Source: Methylomonas aurea
GTDB taxonomy: Bacteria > Pseudomonadota > Gammaproteobacteria > Methylococcales > Methylomonadaceae
Assembly (NCBI RefSeq): GCF_024505045.1
Contig: NZ_JANIBM010000004.1
Span: 186,001-250,000, forward strand
Direction of reading: 5' to 3'
DNA: 64,000 nucleotides
Part shown: one piece after another, positions 35,645 to 44,142 of the stretch
Layout: every line of letters begins with the position of its first letter
How positions within the stretch are numbered: the first letter of the stretch is position 1
Program-made: the position numbers and the translations under genes
Notes under the pieces: generated by a model
Database searches by the model: none
Seen by the model: only the letters and a program-made list of their open reading frames with translations
What the model was told of the DNA's origin: nothing

Positions 35645-36759
35645 GCCGGTTGTCCTCCGGTAGCGTTGAGAGTGGGTTTGGGTTTAATCCGGCGGCGTAG
35701 CAAGCCGACGATGCCATCCGGCATTAACAGGGTGACGAGGATGAAGGCGCCGCCCAGGCAGAACAGCCAGGCGTCGGGCATGAGGCCGGTCAATACGGTT
35801 TTAGCGTAATTGACCAGCACCGCGCCGATGATGGCGCCGTACAAAGTGCCGCGCCCGCCGACCGCCACCCAGATGACGATTTCCAGGGAGTTGAGCGGCG
35901 AGAATTCGCTGGGATTGATGATGCCGACCTGCGGCACATACAGCGCGCCGGCCAGTCCGGCCAACATGGCGGCAAACACGAACACCCACAGTTTGAACAA
36001 TTCCACCCGGTAGCCCAGAAATCGCACCCGGGATTCTTGGTCGCGGATGGCCGTGACCACCCGGCCCAGTTTGCTATTCACAATCCAGCGGCACAGCAGT
36101 AAAGCGCCGATCAGGCTGAGGCCGGTCATTAGTAACAATACCGAACGGACGGCTTCGGATTGGATATTGAAGCCCAGGATGTCTTTGAAATCGGTCAGTC
36201 CATTATTGCCGCCGAAACCCATTTCGTTGCGGAAAAAGGCCAGCAACAAGGCGTAAGTCAACGCCTGGGTGATGATGGATAAATACACGCCGGTGACCCG
36301 CGACCGAAACGCCAGCCAGCCGAACACGAAGGCCAGCAAGCCGGGCGCCAGTAATACCATCAGCATCGAGAAACCGAAATTCTCGAAGCCGTACCAGTAC
36401 CAGGGCAGTTCGGTCCAGTTCAGGAACACCATGAAGTCCGGCAGTTCGGCGTTGCCGTAAACGCCGCGGGTGCCGATTTGCCGCATCAGATACATGCCCA
36501 TTGCGTAGCCGCCCAAGGCAAAGAATGCGCCTTGGCCAAGGACCAGAATCCCGGCGTAGCCCCAGACCATATCGAGTGATAAGCCGAGCAGGGCGAAGGT
36601 GAGGTATTTGCCGATCAGGGAGACTGAGTAGGCGGAGAAGTGCAAGGCGGAATCTTCGGGGAAGATTAGGTTGCAGAAGGGGATCAAGATAGTGACGCTG
36701 GCCAGGGCGAGTAGCACTGAAGCGTAGGTTTTGTCTTGGGTCAGATTTTGTAGGTTCAT
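35641..36759 (-). CDS. urtC: Urea ABC transporter permease UrtC
   Basis: 372 residues with about nine or ten membrane helices of the LivM type. ALLGLSLDMVWGYAGILVLGQGAFFALGGYAMGMYLMRQIG and the EAA-like cytoplasmic loop (AIRDQESRVRFLGYRVELFKLWVFVFAAMLAGLAGALY) are diagnostic. WVAVGGRGTLYGAIIGAVLVN is the conserved late segment. It forms the inner membrane channel together with UrtB. A remnant of the structured repeat (36774-36831) and a perfect palindrome lie upstream, between it and urtB. Confidence 0.96.
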
Positions 36760-36773
36760 TTGACTGCCTTTAG

Positions 36774-36831
36774 TTGTGTCGCTGGGGCGACGGCTTTTTA
36801 AATGCCGGTTCGCGGACCGGCGACCGCGATA
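36774..36831 (+). repeat. Remnant of the structured dispersed repeat (copy 6)
   Basis: Only the first ~58 bases survive: H1 GTCGC-tggg-GCGAC and H2 GCCGGT/ACCGGC, the latter changed on both arms relative to copies 1 and 4 (GTCGGT/ACCGAC). The sequence ends within the start of H3 and passes into an unrelated palindrome. It lies 14 bases upstream of the urtC start codon, with its H1 end nearest urtC. Confidence 0.8.
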
Positions 36832-36836
36832 TTTCT

Positions 36837-36866
36837 CTGGTTCCCACGCGGGAGCGTGGGAACCAG
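36837..36866. repeat. Perfect 13-bp palindromic hairpin
   Basis: CTGGTTCCCACGC-ggga-GCGTGGGAACCAG, a perfect 13-bp stem with a 4-base loop, 13 bases beyond the stop of urtB. It could attenuate or stabilise the urtB-urtC transcript. The core GCGTGGG recalls the stems of the other small hairpins in the window. Confidence 0.7.
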
Positions 36867-36879
36867 AAAGCTGCTGAAA

Positions 36880-38652
36880 TTACGATTCCGCCGCTCTCCC
36901 TTTCTGCGGAAACAACCCCCTAGGCTTCTTCTGAATAAACAAAATAATAAACACCAATACTAAAATCTTCGCCAACACCGCCCCGGCATAAGGCTCCAAT
37001 ACCTTATTGGCAATCCCCAACGAAAACCCGGCCACCAAGGTGCCGAACAAATTCCCGACCCCGCCAAACACCACCACCATGAACGAATCGACGATGTATG
37101 CTTGGCCAAGATTCGGCCCGACGTTGGTGATCTGGCTCAAGGCCACCCCGGCCACGCCGGCGATGCCGGAGCCCAAGCCGAAGGTCATCGCATCGACTCG
37201 CGACGTGGGGATGCCCATCGCCCGGGCCATGCCGCGATTTTGCGCGACGGCGCGGACTTCCAAACCTAATTTTGTGCGCTTTAAAATTTGCAGCAGTGCG
37301 GTGAATACCAGCAGGCAGAAGATCAGGATGTAAAAGCGGTTCCAGGTCAGCGACAGAAAGTCGTTGATCTGCCAGGAGCCGCTCATCCAGTCCGGGGTGG
37401 CGACGCTGCGGTTTAGCGGCGAGAAGATCGAGCGCACCGCTTGTTGCAGGAACAAGCTGACGCCGAAAGTCGCTAGCAGGGTTTCTAGCGGACGGCCGTA
37501 CAGGAAGCGGATGATGCCGCGTTCGATGGCTATGCCGACCAGCGCGGCCACCAAAAAGGCCATCGGAATCGACAGAATCAAGGCGGTGCCCAGGTTATTG
37601 GGCAACAGTTGTTGCATCACGTAAGTGGTGTAAGCGCCCAGCATCATCAGTTCGCCGTGGGCCATGTTGATGATGCCCATTACGCCAAAGGTAATCGCCA
37701 AACCGATGGCGGCCAGCACCAGCACCGCGCCCAGGCTCAGGCCGAAGAACACGGTTTCGATGGCGGCGTAAGCTTGCATCCGGCCGCGGATTTTGATTAG
37801 CGCCGCTTCAGCCAGGTTGCGGATATCGCTGTCGGCTTCGACGAAATTGCCGTCGGCATCTTTTTCGGTCAAGGCTTGCAACTTGTTGACGGCGTCCTGG
37901 CTATCGAATTCCTTCAAGGTCGTGATTGCATTGACGCGCTGGCTCTTGTCCGGGCTGTTGATGTCCTGCAGCAATAGTACGCTGCGAATCGCGGCGACGA
38001 TTTCGGCGTCGGCCTCGTGGTCCAGATGGTCCTTCAACAGCGCCAAAGCCTTGTCGTCGACGTTTTTTGCCATGGCTTGCACGGCGCCGAGGCGTACCGC
38101 CGGATCGGCGTGGTTCAGTTGCAACTGGCCGATGGCTTTGCGCAGCAGCGTGCGCAGTTTATTGTTCAGATTGATCTTGCCGACCGCGCCGCGCTCGACC
38201 TCGCCGAGGCTGGCGCCGCTGATCGGGTCGGTCAGGCTGTAGCCGGTTTGGGTTTCCAGGCCGATGGCCAGCTTGGCTTCGGCTTTCAATTCGAACAGCT
38301 TGCCGTCCTGCAACGCCTGTAGCAATTTCAGATTGGCGCTGTCGGCGGCCAGTTGTTCCACCGCTTGCTCCCGCTCGGACATGCTGCCTTGGCGCAGCAA
38401 GTCCAGCGGGTTGCCGGTTTCGTCGGCCAGTACCGGCCGGGCGGCCATAGCCGCGGCGGCAATCAGCAGGACGAGTCCGATTCTGATTAGCCAGCCGGAT
38501 CGATCTACTGCACTGGTTCCGTTCGAGCCGGGCTGCGCGGAAAGGCCGGCGACCGGCTCACGACGGACGGTATTCAAAAAAACGAGTTCGAAAAGCCGTT
38601 TAAAAACGCCGCGGGTTTCGATTCCGGTCTGAGTAGAAGTAGTAGTCATCAT
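36880..38652 (-). CDS. urtB: Urea ABC transporter permease UrtB with N-terminal periplasmic-type extension
   Basis: About 590 residues from the ATG pair at 38652/38649. The frame extends to 39204 but that part only shadows urtA. A hydrophobic segment near residues 55-75 (LIRIGLVLLIAAAAMAARPVLA) looks like a signal. A HEAT-like helical region follows (LKLLQALQDGKLFELKAEAKLAIGLE ... DPAVRLGAVQAMAKNVDDKALALLKDHLDHEAD), as known for UrtB. The LivH-type permease starts near residue 300 (GAVLVLAAIGLAITFGVMGIINMAHGELMMLGAYTTYVMQQ). The first ~50 residues are not conserved-looking, and a 16-bp inverted repeat brackets the start, so the exact start is uncertain. Confidence 0.92.
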   Translation of the reverse strand: MMTTTSTQTGIETRGVFKRLFELVFLNTVRREPVAGLSAQPGSNGTSAVDRSGWLIRIGLVLLIAAAAMAARPVLADETGNPLDLLRQGSMSEREQAVEQLAADSANLKLLQALQDGKLFELKAEAKLAIGLETQTGYSLTDPISGASLGEVERGAVGKINLNNKLRTLLRKAIGQLQLNHADPAVRLGAVQAMAKNVDDKALALLKDHLDHEADAEIVAAIRSVLLLQDINSPDKSQRVNAITTLKEFDSQDAVNKLQALTEKDADGNFVEADSDIRNLAEAALIKIRGRMQAYAAIETVFFGLSLGAVLVLAAIGLAITFGVMGIINMAHGELMMLGAYTTYVMQQLLPNNLGTALILSIPMAFLVAALVGIAIERGIIRFLYGRPLETLLATFGVSLFLQQAVRSIFSPLNRSVATPDWMSGSWQINDFLSLTWNRFYILIFCLLVFTALLQILKRTKLGLEVRAVAQNRGMARAMGIPTSRVDAMTFGLGSGIAGVAGVALSQITNVGPNLGQAYIVDSFMVVVFGGVGNLFGTLVAGFSLGIANKVLEPYAGAVLAKILVLVFIILFIQKKPRGLFPQKGRAAES

Positions 38653-38715
38653 GCTCAAGAGGCTGTTTTTGGGGGAACGGTCGGCCGGGCGTAAACCGGG
38701 CGGCGTTTTTAAACG
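38597..38715. repeat. 16-bp perfect inverted repeat bracketing the urtB start
   Basis: CGTTTAAAAACGCCGC (38597-38612) and its exact complement GCGGCGTTTTTAAACG (38700-38715), 87 bases apart, with the urtB ATG pair at 38647-38652 in between. Similarity weakly continues outward (GTTCGAAAA against rc GTTTTAGAA). The left arm lies in urtB codons 14-19 and the right arm in the untranslated leader. Confidence 0.7.
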
Positions 38716-38807
38716 GGTTCTAAAACGTTGGCTTTGCATCTTAATTCCTGTCGGGGGCGAAGCCCGCGACTTCCGTGTCGCGCGCCTCGCGGGGATAACA
38801 TCCGCTG

Positions 38808-40109
38808 TTAGTAGTTCTGTCCTGAACACTTTTTGGTTTTGGTGTTGTAGTTGCCGCAATTGATCGGTGCGGTCCAGTCGGCGATGATCGGTTTGCTGTC
38901 CGGCAGGAAGTCGGACCAGGCGTCGCCGTCGACGACTTTGTTGGTTTGCCAGACCGTGGCGAATTGGCCGTCTTCCTGGATTTCGCCGATCAGCACCGGT
39001 TTGCTGATGTGGTGGTTGGGCAGCATTTTCGCGGTGCCGCCGGTCAGGTTGGGGAATTCGACGCCGATGATGGCTTTTTGCACCGCGTCGGGATCGGTGG
39101 TGCCGGCTTTCTCGACCGCTTTCACCCACATGTTGAAGCCGATGTAATGGGCTTCCATCGGGTCGTTGGTCACGCGTTTCGGGTTTTTGATGTAGTCCTT
39201 CCATTGCTGGATGAAGGCGGCGTTTTTGGTGGTATCGACGCTCATGAAGTAGTTCCAGGCTGCCAAATGGCCGACCAGCGGTTTGGTATCCATGCCGGAA
39301 AGTTCCTCTTCGCCGACCGAGAACGCGACGACCGGAATGTCCTCGGCTTTGATGCCTTGGTTGCCCAATTCTTTATAGAACGGCACGTTGGCGTCGCCGT
39401 TGATGGTCGAAACCACCGCGGTTTTCTTGCCGGCCGAGCCGAATTTCTTGATGTCGGCGACGATGCTTTGCCAGTCGGAATGGCCGAATGGGGTGTAGTT
39501 GATCATGATGTCCGCCGGTTTGACGCCTTTGGCTTTCAAGTACGCTTCCAGGATTTTGTTGGTGGTACGCGGATAGACGTAGTCGGTACCGGCTAACACC
39601 CAGCGTTGCACTTTCAGGTCGTTCATCAAGTAATCGACCGCTGGTATCGCCTGCTGGTTAGGTGCGGCGCCGGTGTAGAACACGTTTTTCGAGGACTCTT
39701 CGCCTTCGTATTGCACCGGGTAGAACAGGATGTTGTTTAACTCTTCGATTACCGGCAAGACCGATTTGCGGGAAACCGAGGTCCAGCAGCCGAAGATGGC
39801 TGAGACTTTGTCCTTGGTGATCAGCTCGCGGGCTTTTTCCGCAAATAAAGGCCAGTTGGAGGCCGGGTCGACCACCACCGCTTCCAGCTTTTTGCCGAGC
39901 AGGCCGCCTTTTTTGTTCTGCTCGTCGATCAGCATCAGCATGGTGTCTTTCAGCGTGGTTTCCGAGATCGCCATCGTGCCGGACAGCGAATGCAGTACGC
40001 CGACCTTGATGGTGTCTTCGGCCTGGGCCGAGCCGGCGGCGCCGAACAGCGCGGTGGAGAGCGCTGCGGCAGTCGCCAGTTTGCGGAAGGAAATGCTCAG
40101 TCTTTTCAT
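38808..40109 (-). CDS. urtA: Urea-binding periplasmic protein UrtA
   Basis: 433 residues. A signal peptide (LATAAALSTALFGAAGSAQA) is followed by VGVLHSLSGTMAISETTLKDTMLMLIDEQNKKGGLLG, VVDPASNWPLFAEKARELI and FGCWTSVSRKSVLPVIEELNNILFYPVQYEGEESSKNVFYTGAAPNQQAIPAVDYL. These identify the urea-specific branch of branched-chain-type binding proteins. It captures urea in the periplasm for UrtBC. It is followed downstream by urtB after about 155 bases, and preceded by the porin gene after about 90 bases with a hairpin. Confidence 0.97.
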   Translation of the reverse strand: MKRLSISFRKLATAAALSTALFGAAGSAQAEDTIKVGVLHSLSGTMAISETTLKDTMLMLIDEQNKKGGLLGKKLEAVVVDPASNWPLFAEKARELITKDKVSAIFGCWTSVSRKSVLPVIEELNNILFYPVQYEGEESSKNVFYTGAAPNQQAIPAVDYLMNDLKVQRWVLAGTDYVYPRTTNKILEAYLKAKGVKPADIMINYTPFGHSDWQSIVADIKKFGSAGKKTAVVSTINGDANVPFYKELGNQGIKAEDIPVVAFSVGEEELSGMDTKPLVGHLAAWNYFMSVDTTKNAAFIQQWKDYIKNPKRVTNDPMEAHYIGFNMWVKAVEKAGTTDPDAVQKAIIGVEFPNLTGGTAKMLPNHHISKPVLIGEIQEDGQFATVWQTNKVVDGDAWSDFLPDSKPIIADWTAPINCGNYNTKTKKCSGQNY

Positions 40110-40161
40110 TGTAGTAGTCCTATGTCAGGAAGAAATCGTGGGCTATGGTGGCCCGTTTGCC

Positions 40162-40190
40162 AGGGTGGGCAGCTAATCGGTGTCCACCCT
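40162..40190. repeat. Hairpin between the porin and urtA genes
   Basis: AGGGTGG / CCACCCT, 7-bp stem with a 15-base loop, in the gap between the porin stop and the urtA start. It resembles the stems of the RAYT-flanking hairpins but lacks GTAG. It could be a partial terminator that lowers porin-urtA read-through or stabilises the porin message. Confidence 0.5.
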
Positions 40191-40201
40191 CCGTGCTAGG
40201 T

Positions 40202-41455
40202 TTAGATTTGCCACTGGAAGCCGACCATCATCTGGCTGACGTCGTCGCCGGTGGCGGTTGATTTGTAGTTGATGCCCTTGGTTAACAGGTCGCCGTATTG
40301 GTAGCTGGCGAAAATTTTGGCGTTGTGGCCGTCGATGATGTAGTTGATGCCGGCTTCATACACCTCGCGAGTTGAACTGGTGCTGGGGGAGACGTTGACG
40401 TAGCGCAGGAACGGCTGGAACTGGCCGATACCGACTTTTTGTGGAAACAGATACATGCCGCTGACGTCGAAGGCGTTGCCTTCGAACATGTCGAACGTGC
40501 CCGACGCAAAAGAGGTCGCGGCATCGCGCTGAGCCTGACCAAAGCCGTTTGATAGGCCGTAGTTTTTGTACTCGCCGTTGAAGGTCACCACGCCGCCGCC
40601 CGGCAGAACTTTTTCCAGCAAGATATCGGCGGTAGTGCCGCGGAAGTTGGCCGGGTTGGCCGTCGTGCCGGCACCATCTTCTTGGTATTGGTTGGACACG
40701 CCGACGGTCAAGATGTCGCCGCCTTTGCCGTAGTAAGTGCCGGAGGTGTAATAGCCTGGGTTCTTCTCGACTTCCCAAAAGTTATAAGCGACGCGTTGGG
40801 CATAGAGAATGTTGTGGTCTGCGTTGGCGCCGCCGCGTAAGCCGCGGAAAAAACCTGCGGCGTATTGCAAGCGACCGTCGAATGCCGCACCCCAGAAGGT
40901 GACACCGTCGTCGCGGCCGAAAGAACCGGCCGAATTGCCGTCCGGTCCGATCGTCAAGTTGTAATCCGATGGCTCGAACGGCGTGCCGGCGGAGAAGATG
41001 TTATAAACGGCGCTGTAGAACGGACCGTTCATTTCCCGGCGTTCGGCCGGGACCAGCATCCGGCCCACCCACAAGTTGGCGTAAGGATTGACCTCGAACT
41101 TGCCGATCGCGTCCAGCACCCGCACCTCGCCGCCGTTGCCGCAGGTTTGGCAGTCGGTGTTGAATTCCACTTTCAGGTATTTGTGGATCTGGCCGTTGAT
41201 GTATAAGCGGATATTGTCCAGGTTGAAATCGTTGCTCCATTTTTCGGAGCCGGTACCGGCGGCGCTTTCCTGAGCGCGGAAACTGGTGCGTAAACCGGCG
41301 CCGACGCTGACCCATTTGGTATCGTCGATCTTGAAGGTGGCGCCGGCTGTCGCTTCCGGCGCCTGGCTCAGGCCGATGGCACCCAAGGCCATACCGCTCA
41401 GCAAGCCGATGGCCCGGCTGCCGGTTTTTTGTCGATTAAAACCCGTCATTTGCAT
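40202..41455 (-). CDS. Outer membrane porin of the urea uptake operon
   Basis: 417 residues. A signal peptide (IGLLSGMALGAIGLSQAPEATAG) is followed by a beta-barrel pattern of alternating strands and ends in VGFQWQI with a terminal aromatic region typical of BAM substrates. WVSVGAGLRTSFRAQE, LDNIRLYINGQIHKYLKVEFNTD and LWVGRMLVPAERREMNGPFY place it near OprO/OprP-type porins. A Cys pair (TDCQTCGNGGE) is unusual. Position directly upstream of urtA on the same strand suggests it lets urea or short amides across the outer membrane; the specificity is inferred from context. Confidence 0.85.
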   Translation of the reverse strand: MQMTGFNRQKTGSRAIGLLSGMALGAIGLSQAPEATAGATFKIDDTKWVSVGAGLRTSFRAQESAAGTGSEKWSNDFNLDNIRLYINGQIHKYLKVEFNTDCQTCGNGGEVRVLDAIGKFEVNPYANLWVGRMLVPAERREMNGPFYSAVYNIFSAGTPFEPSDYNLTIGPDGNSAGSFGRDDGVTFWGAAFDGRLQYAAGFFRGLRGGANADHNILYAQRVAYNFWEVEKNPGYYTSGTYYGKGGDILTVGVSNQYQEDGAGTTANPANFRGTTADILLEKVLPGGGVVTFNGEYKNYGLSNGFGQAQRDAATSFASGTFDMFEGNAFDVSGMYLFPQKVGIGQFQPFLRYVNVSPSTSSTREVYEAGINYIIDGHNAKIFASYQYGDLLTKGINYKSTATGDDVSQMMVGFQWQI

Positions 41456-41634
41456 TCCCCTATCTAGTTAAAACTTGCCAGAGCCGGCGGCCGTGGCGCT
41501 CGTAAACTTCGGGGAAATTTTTGAATTTTGCGCGGCCCTGCCACAATCGGGCGAATGACTCATCAGTCATTTGACGTATGGCCGGCAACTCGCGGCGTCC
41601 GTAGAGTGGCAAGCAACTTGGGAGAGAGATCACT

Positions 41635-42369
41635 ATGAAAAAATCATGCTTAGTATTGGCCTTGGCCGGTGTTGGCCTATGGGTGTTGGCCGTGCCGGCG
41701 CTGCGGGCCGAGCCGGAAGCGGTTAAGCCGTTGCAGGCGATATCGTTCGAACTGGCCAAGGACAATTTGCAGCAATTCGGCAGCGGACTCGACGCGGCGA
41801 ATCTGGCAGAGCGGGTACGGAACAATCTGGCGGAATGGCAGTTTCCGCTCAGTGCCAGCGGGCCGTTCAGCCATCGGTTGCAGGCCAGGCTGGGTAAAGT
41901 GGCGCGGCGGGAAACCCCGGTCGGCTTTTCCTTTTCCTCCGGCAACTCCGACCCGCGCGCCGTCGATTTTCAAAAAGCCGACGTATTGCCGGTGACCTGC
42001 AGTTTGCGCGATGCCGGCAATCAAGCGGTGTTGGTGGAACGCGAATCGACTTTCAGCGCCCACGCGCTGGACAAGGATGTCGCCCCGGCGCGGATTGCCG
42101 ACAAACTGGTCGACCAAATCGGCACCGCCTGCCTGGACGTGTTGGAGCACGCGCCGCTGCCGAAGCAACCCGGCCGAGTCAAAACCGAGTTGTTCAAACC
42201 GAAATGGATGCCGGACGTGCGGGTGGAGGTCCGGGAGATTCCGGCTGCCGGCTCCGGTGCGAGCGGGTCTGCGCAACCGGGGGCGATAGGCGACGAGCCG
42301 AAGAAGGAGGTGATTATTCATAACCAGGGCAATCCGGTGATTTTTCAGTTTGGGCATGAGAGGAAGTGA
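41635..42369 (+). CDS. Secreted hypothetical protein
   Basis: 244 residues. A clear signal peptide (LVLALAGVGLWVLAVPALRA) is followed by a mature domain beginning EPEAVKPLQAISFELAKDNLQQFGSGLDAANLAERVRNNLAEWQFPLSA, and a tail with PKKEVIIHNQGNPVIFQFGHERK. No motif I recognise. It is transcribed away from the porin gene. A good ribosome site (GGGAGAG) lies upstream of the ATG. A periplasmic or outer membrane role is all that can be inferred. Confidence 0.75.
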   Translation: MKKSCLVLALAGVGLWVLAVPALRAEPEAVKPLQAISFELAKDNLQQFGSGLDAANLAERVRNNLAEWQFPLSASGPFSHRLQARLGKVARRETPVGFSFSSGNSDPRAVDFQKADVLPVTCSLRDAGNQAVLVERESTFSAHALDKDVAPARIADKLVDQIGTACLDVLEHAPLPKQPGRVKTELFKPKWMPDVRVEVREIPAAGSGASGSAQPGAIGDEPKKEVIIHNQGNPVIFQFGHERK

Positions 42370-42480
42370 TGTGCTTTGGTGTTGATTCCGTGCGTGGTCG
42401 ACTGCATGGATACAGGAGGTAGAGCAACGCAGGAGCAGTTGCCGAGAGGCTTGTCGAACCGTGAGCGGAGAATCAATTGA

Positions 42481-42748
42481 GGTGTCGCTGGCGCGACGGC
42501 TGGTTTTAATGTCGGGTCTCGGCCCGACAGCCGAGATGCTTTCTTTTGCTTGGCCAAAAGAAAGTATCCAAAGAAAAGGCCACCCGACATTCCGCCTTAA
42601 TCCTGCGCGTCTCGCTTTTGGCGAGGGTTTTCGGAAGGGGCTTCCCAGCCCCTCCGAAAACGAGCGGCATCCCTGCCGCTCCCCTACGGGCTAATCTCGC
42701 CAAAAGCTGCGATGCTCGGGGCGGAATAACGGGAGTAAACCTGTCGCG
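42481..42748 (+). repeat. Structured dispersed repeat, copy 7
   Basis: About 268 bp, forward. H1 GTCGC/GCGAC; H2 GTCGGG/CCCGAC; H3 with one mismatch (GATGCTTTCTTTTG/CAAAAGAAAGTATC); H4 ATTCCGCC/GGCGGAAT; H5 GCTTTTGGCGAG/CTCGCCAAAAGC; H6 tip GGGGC/GCCCC; H7 GAGCGGCA/TGCCGCTC. It forms an inverted pair with copy 8 around a hypothetical gene and the RAYT. Confidence 0.9.
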
Positions 42749-42833
42749 TGGTTGGAAGTGACTGGACGAATTTCCATGGTTTGATGCAGGAAGGTGTTAT
42801 AGGATGCTGCCCAAGATTGGGGGGAGTATGGAG

Positions 42834-42853
42834 GTATCAATCGCGATTGATAC
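42834..42853. promoter_or_regulatory. Perfect 20-bp palindrome upstream of the hypothetical gene
   Basis: GTATCAATCG followed directly by its complement CGATTGATAC, no spacer, ending 40 bases before the ATG at 42894. It has the form of a dimeric regulator operator rather than a hairpin with a loop. The 140 bases between copy 7 and the gene are otherwise unremarkable; ATAGGATGCTGCC at about 42800 may be a half of the long REP-like hairpin seen at 28134. Confidence 0.5.
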
Positions 42854-42893
42854 CCTTCACTTTGCCCAGGACATCACGAACTAAGGAAAACGA

Positions 42894-43430
42894 ATGAACC
42901 CAGTCTGGATTGACAAAACTGACGTGGCAGAAAGACAGATAATTGAGGCGGTGAGACTCTTCTTTGAAAATCGAGATCCCGTTGTTATTCATACAATAAT
43001 TTGCTCAGCTCACCAAATTCTTGTGGATGTCGGGCAGGATTGCGGAGTTAGCAGCGCTATTAAAAACCCGGAGGGGTTAAGTAGAGAACAATTTAGAGAA
43101 CACATTCGCGCAGTTAATAGCCCGTACAATTTTTTTAAACACGCGGATAAAGACCCTAAGGGTAAATTGAACATTGCTCCAATACATCGGTTTTCATCAG
43201 ATTTTATTCTTGATGCCATTCTAATGTTTCAGGGTATCGCAGGCAGCTTACCTTTAGAAGCTAAAGTGTTTTGGGCTTGGTTTGTAGATACATATCCGGA
43301 AGATTTTGAGGATTGTTCTAAAGATGGTGCTTTAGAGGCTCTAAAGGAGTTCGGCTTGGCCGATTGGGATTTTCCTAAAATCCACCAATTTTTAATGTTC
43401 GGTTCACTAGTGGGTGAAATTCACGATTGA
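42894..43430 (+). CDS. Hypothetical protein enclosed with the RAYT
   Basis: 178 residues, soluble, no signal or membrane segment. VWIDKTDVAERQIIEAVRLFFENRDPVVIHTIICSAHQILVDVG and NSPYNFFKHADKDPKGKLNIAPI are the most motif-like parts; the FFKHAD region recalls small conserved proteins scattered in proteobacteria, but I cannot name a family. Base composition is AT-richer than the flanks. It lies inside the inverted repeat pair (copies 7 and 8), 100 bases before the RAYT frame, so it is a candidate passenger. Function unknown. Confidence 0.72.
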   Translation: MNPVWIDKTDVAERQIIEAVRLFFENRDPVVIHTIICSAHQILVDVGQDCGVSSAIKNPEGLSREQFREHIRAVNSPYNFFKHADKDPKGKLNIAPIHRFSSDFILDAILMFQGIAGSLPLEAKVFWAWFVDTYPEDFEDCSKDGALEALKEFGLADWDFPKIHQFLMFGSLVGEIHD

Positions 43431-43449
43431 ATGCTGCACATTTATCAAT

Positions 43450-43482
43450 GTAGGGTGGGCACACGCTTTTTGTGCCCACGCG
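43450..43482 (+). repeat. Left REP of the RAYT: GTAG hairpin
   Basis: GTAG followed by a perfect 9-bp stem GTGGGCACA / TGTGCCCAC with loop CGCTTTT. It lies about 50 bases upstream of the RAYT ATG. Its inverted partner is at 44082-44111, so the RAYT is bracketed in the manner usual for these transposases. Confidence 0.8.
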
Positions 43483-43529
43483 GGGAAAACCACAAACCCT
43501 GATTTAACCATCAAAAATTAACGACCGAA

Positions 43530-44069
43530 ATGTCCCGTTACCGCCGCTCGCAAAATCCCGGTGCAACGTATTTTTTCACGGTGGTGACGTATCGGCGGCA
43601 AACGATTTTATGCGATGAACCGATACGGGAGGCTTTAAGGGCGGCAATTGCCACCACTCGAACCAAACGGCCGTTTACCATTGATGCCTGGGTTTTGTTG
43701 CCGGATCATTTGCATACTATCTGGACCTTGCCGGGCGACGACGCGGATTATTCAACCCGTTGGAGCGTGATGAAACGGCAGGTGAGCGTGGCATGTGGTG
43801 ACGCATATCGGCGGGCCGAATGGATCAATGCCTCGAAACAAAAACGTCGGGAATCAACCTTATGGCAACGCCGGTATTGGGAGCATCAAATACGGAATGA
43901 AACCGATTTTGCCCGGCATATGGATTACATTCATTACAACCCGGTAAAGCACGGGTATTCGTAGCAGGTCAAAGATTGGCCGTATTCGACGTTTCATCGA
44001 TATGTTAAGGAAGGCGTTTATTCGATGGATTGGGGTGATGGCGTTGATGAATTGGTTGTGGGGGAGTGA
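43530..44069 (+). pseudogene. REP-associated tyrosine transposase (RAYT) with internal TAG
   Basis: Y1/HUH transposase of the TnpA_REP type. VLLPDHLHTIWTLP holds the HUH pair (H60, H62); DYIHYNPVKHG holds the catalytic tyrosine (Y133 or Y136) and the family hallmark. The frame stops at TAG 43962-43964 after 144 residues. Directly in frame beyond it are 34 codons reading QVKDWPYSTFHRYVKEGVYSMDWG..., the normal RAYT C-terminus, ending at TGA 44067-44069, 12 bases before the right REP. The core catalytic residues are before the stop, so the short product might keep some activity. More likely it is a recent nonsense mutation. Confidence 0.88.
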
Positions 44070-44081
44070 ACGGTGTGTCCG

Positions 44082-44111
44082 CGTGGGCACAAAAAGCCGA
44101 GCCCACCCTAC
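44082..44111 (-). repeat. Right REP of the RAYT: GTAG hairpin (inverted)
   Basis: On the minus strand GTAGGGTGGGC-tcggctttttgt-GCCCACG, a 6-7 bp stem with GTAG at the outer foot. It is the inverted counterpart of the hairpin at 43450-43482; the two share GTAGGGTGGGC and the CTTTTTGTGCCCACG half. Confidence 0.8.
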
Positions 44112-44142
44112 AAATCTTGATCTAACCCAAGCCGTTTTGATA

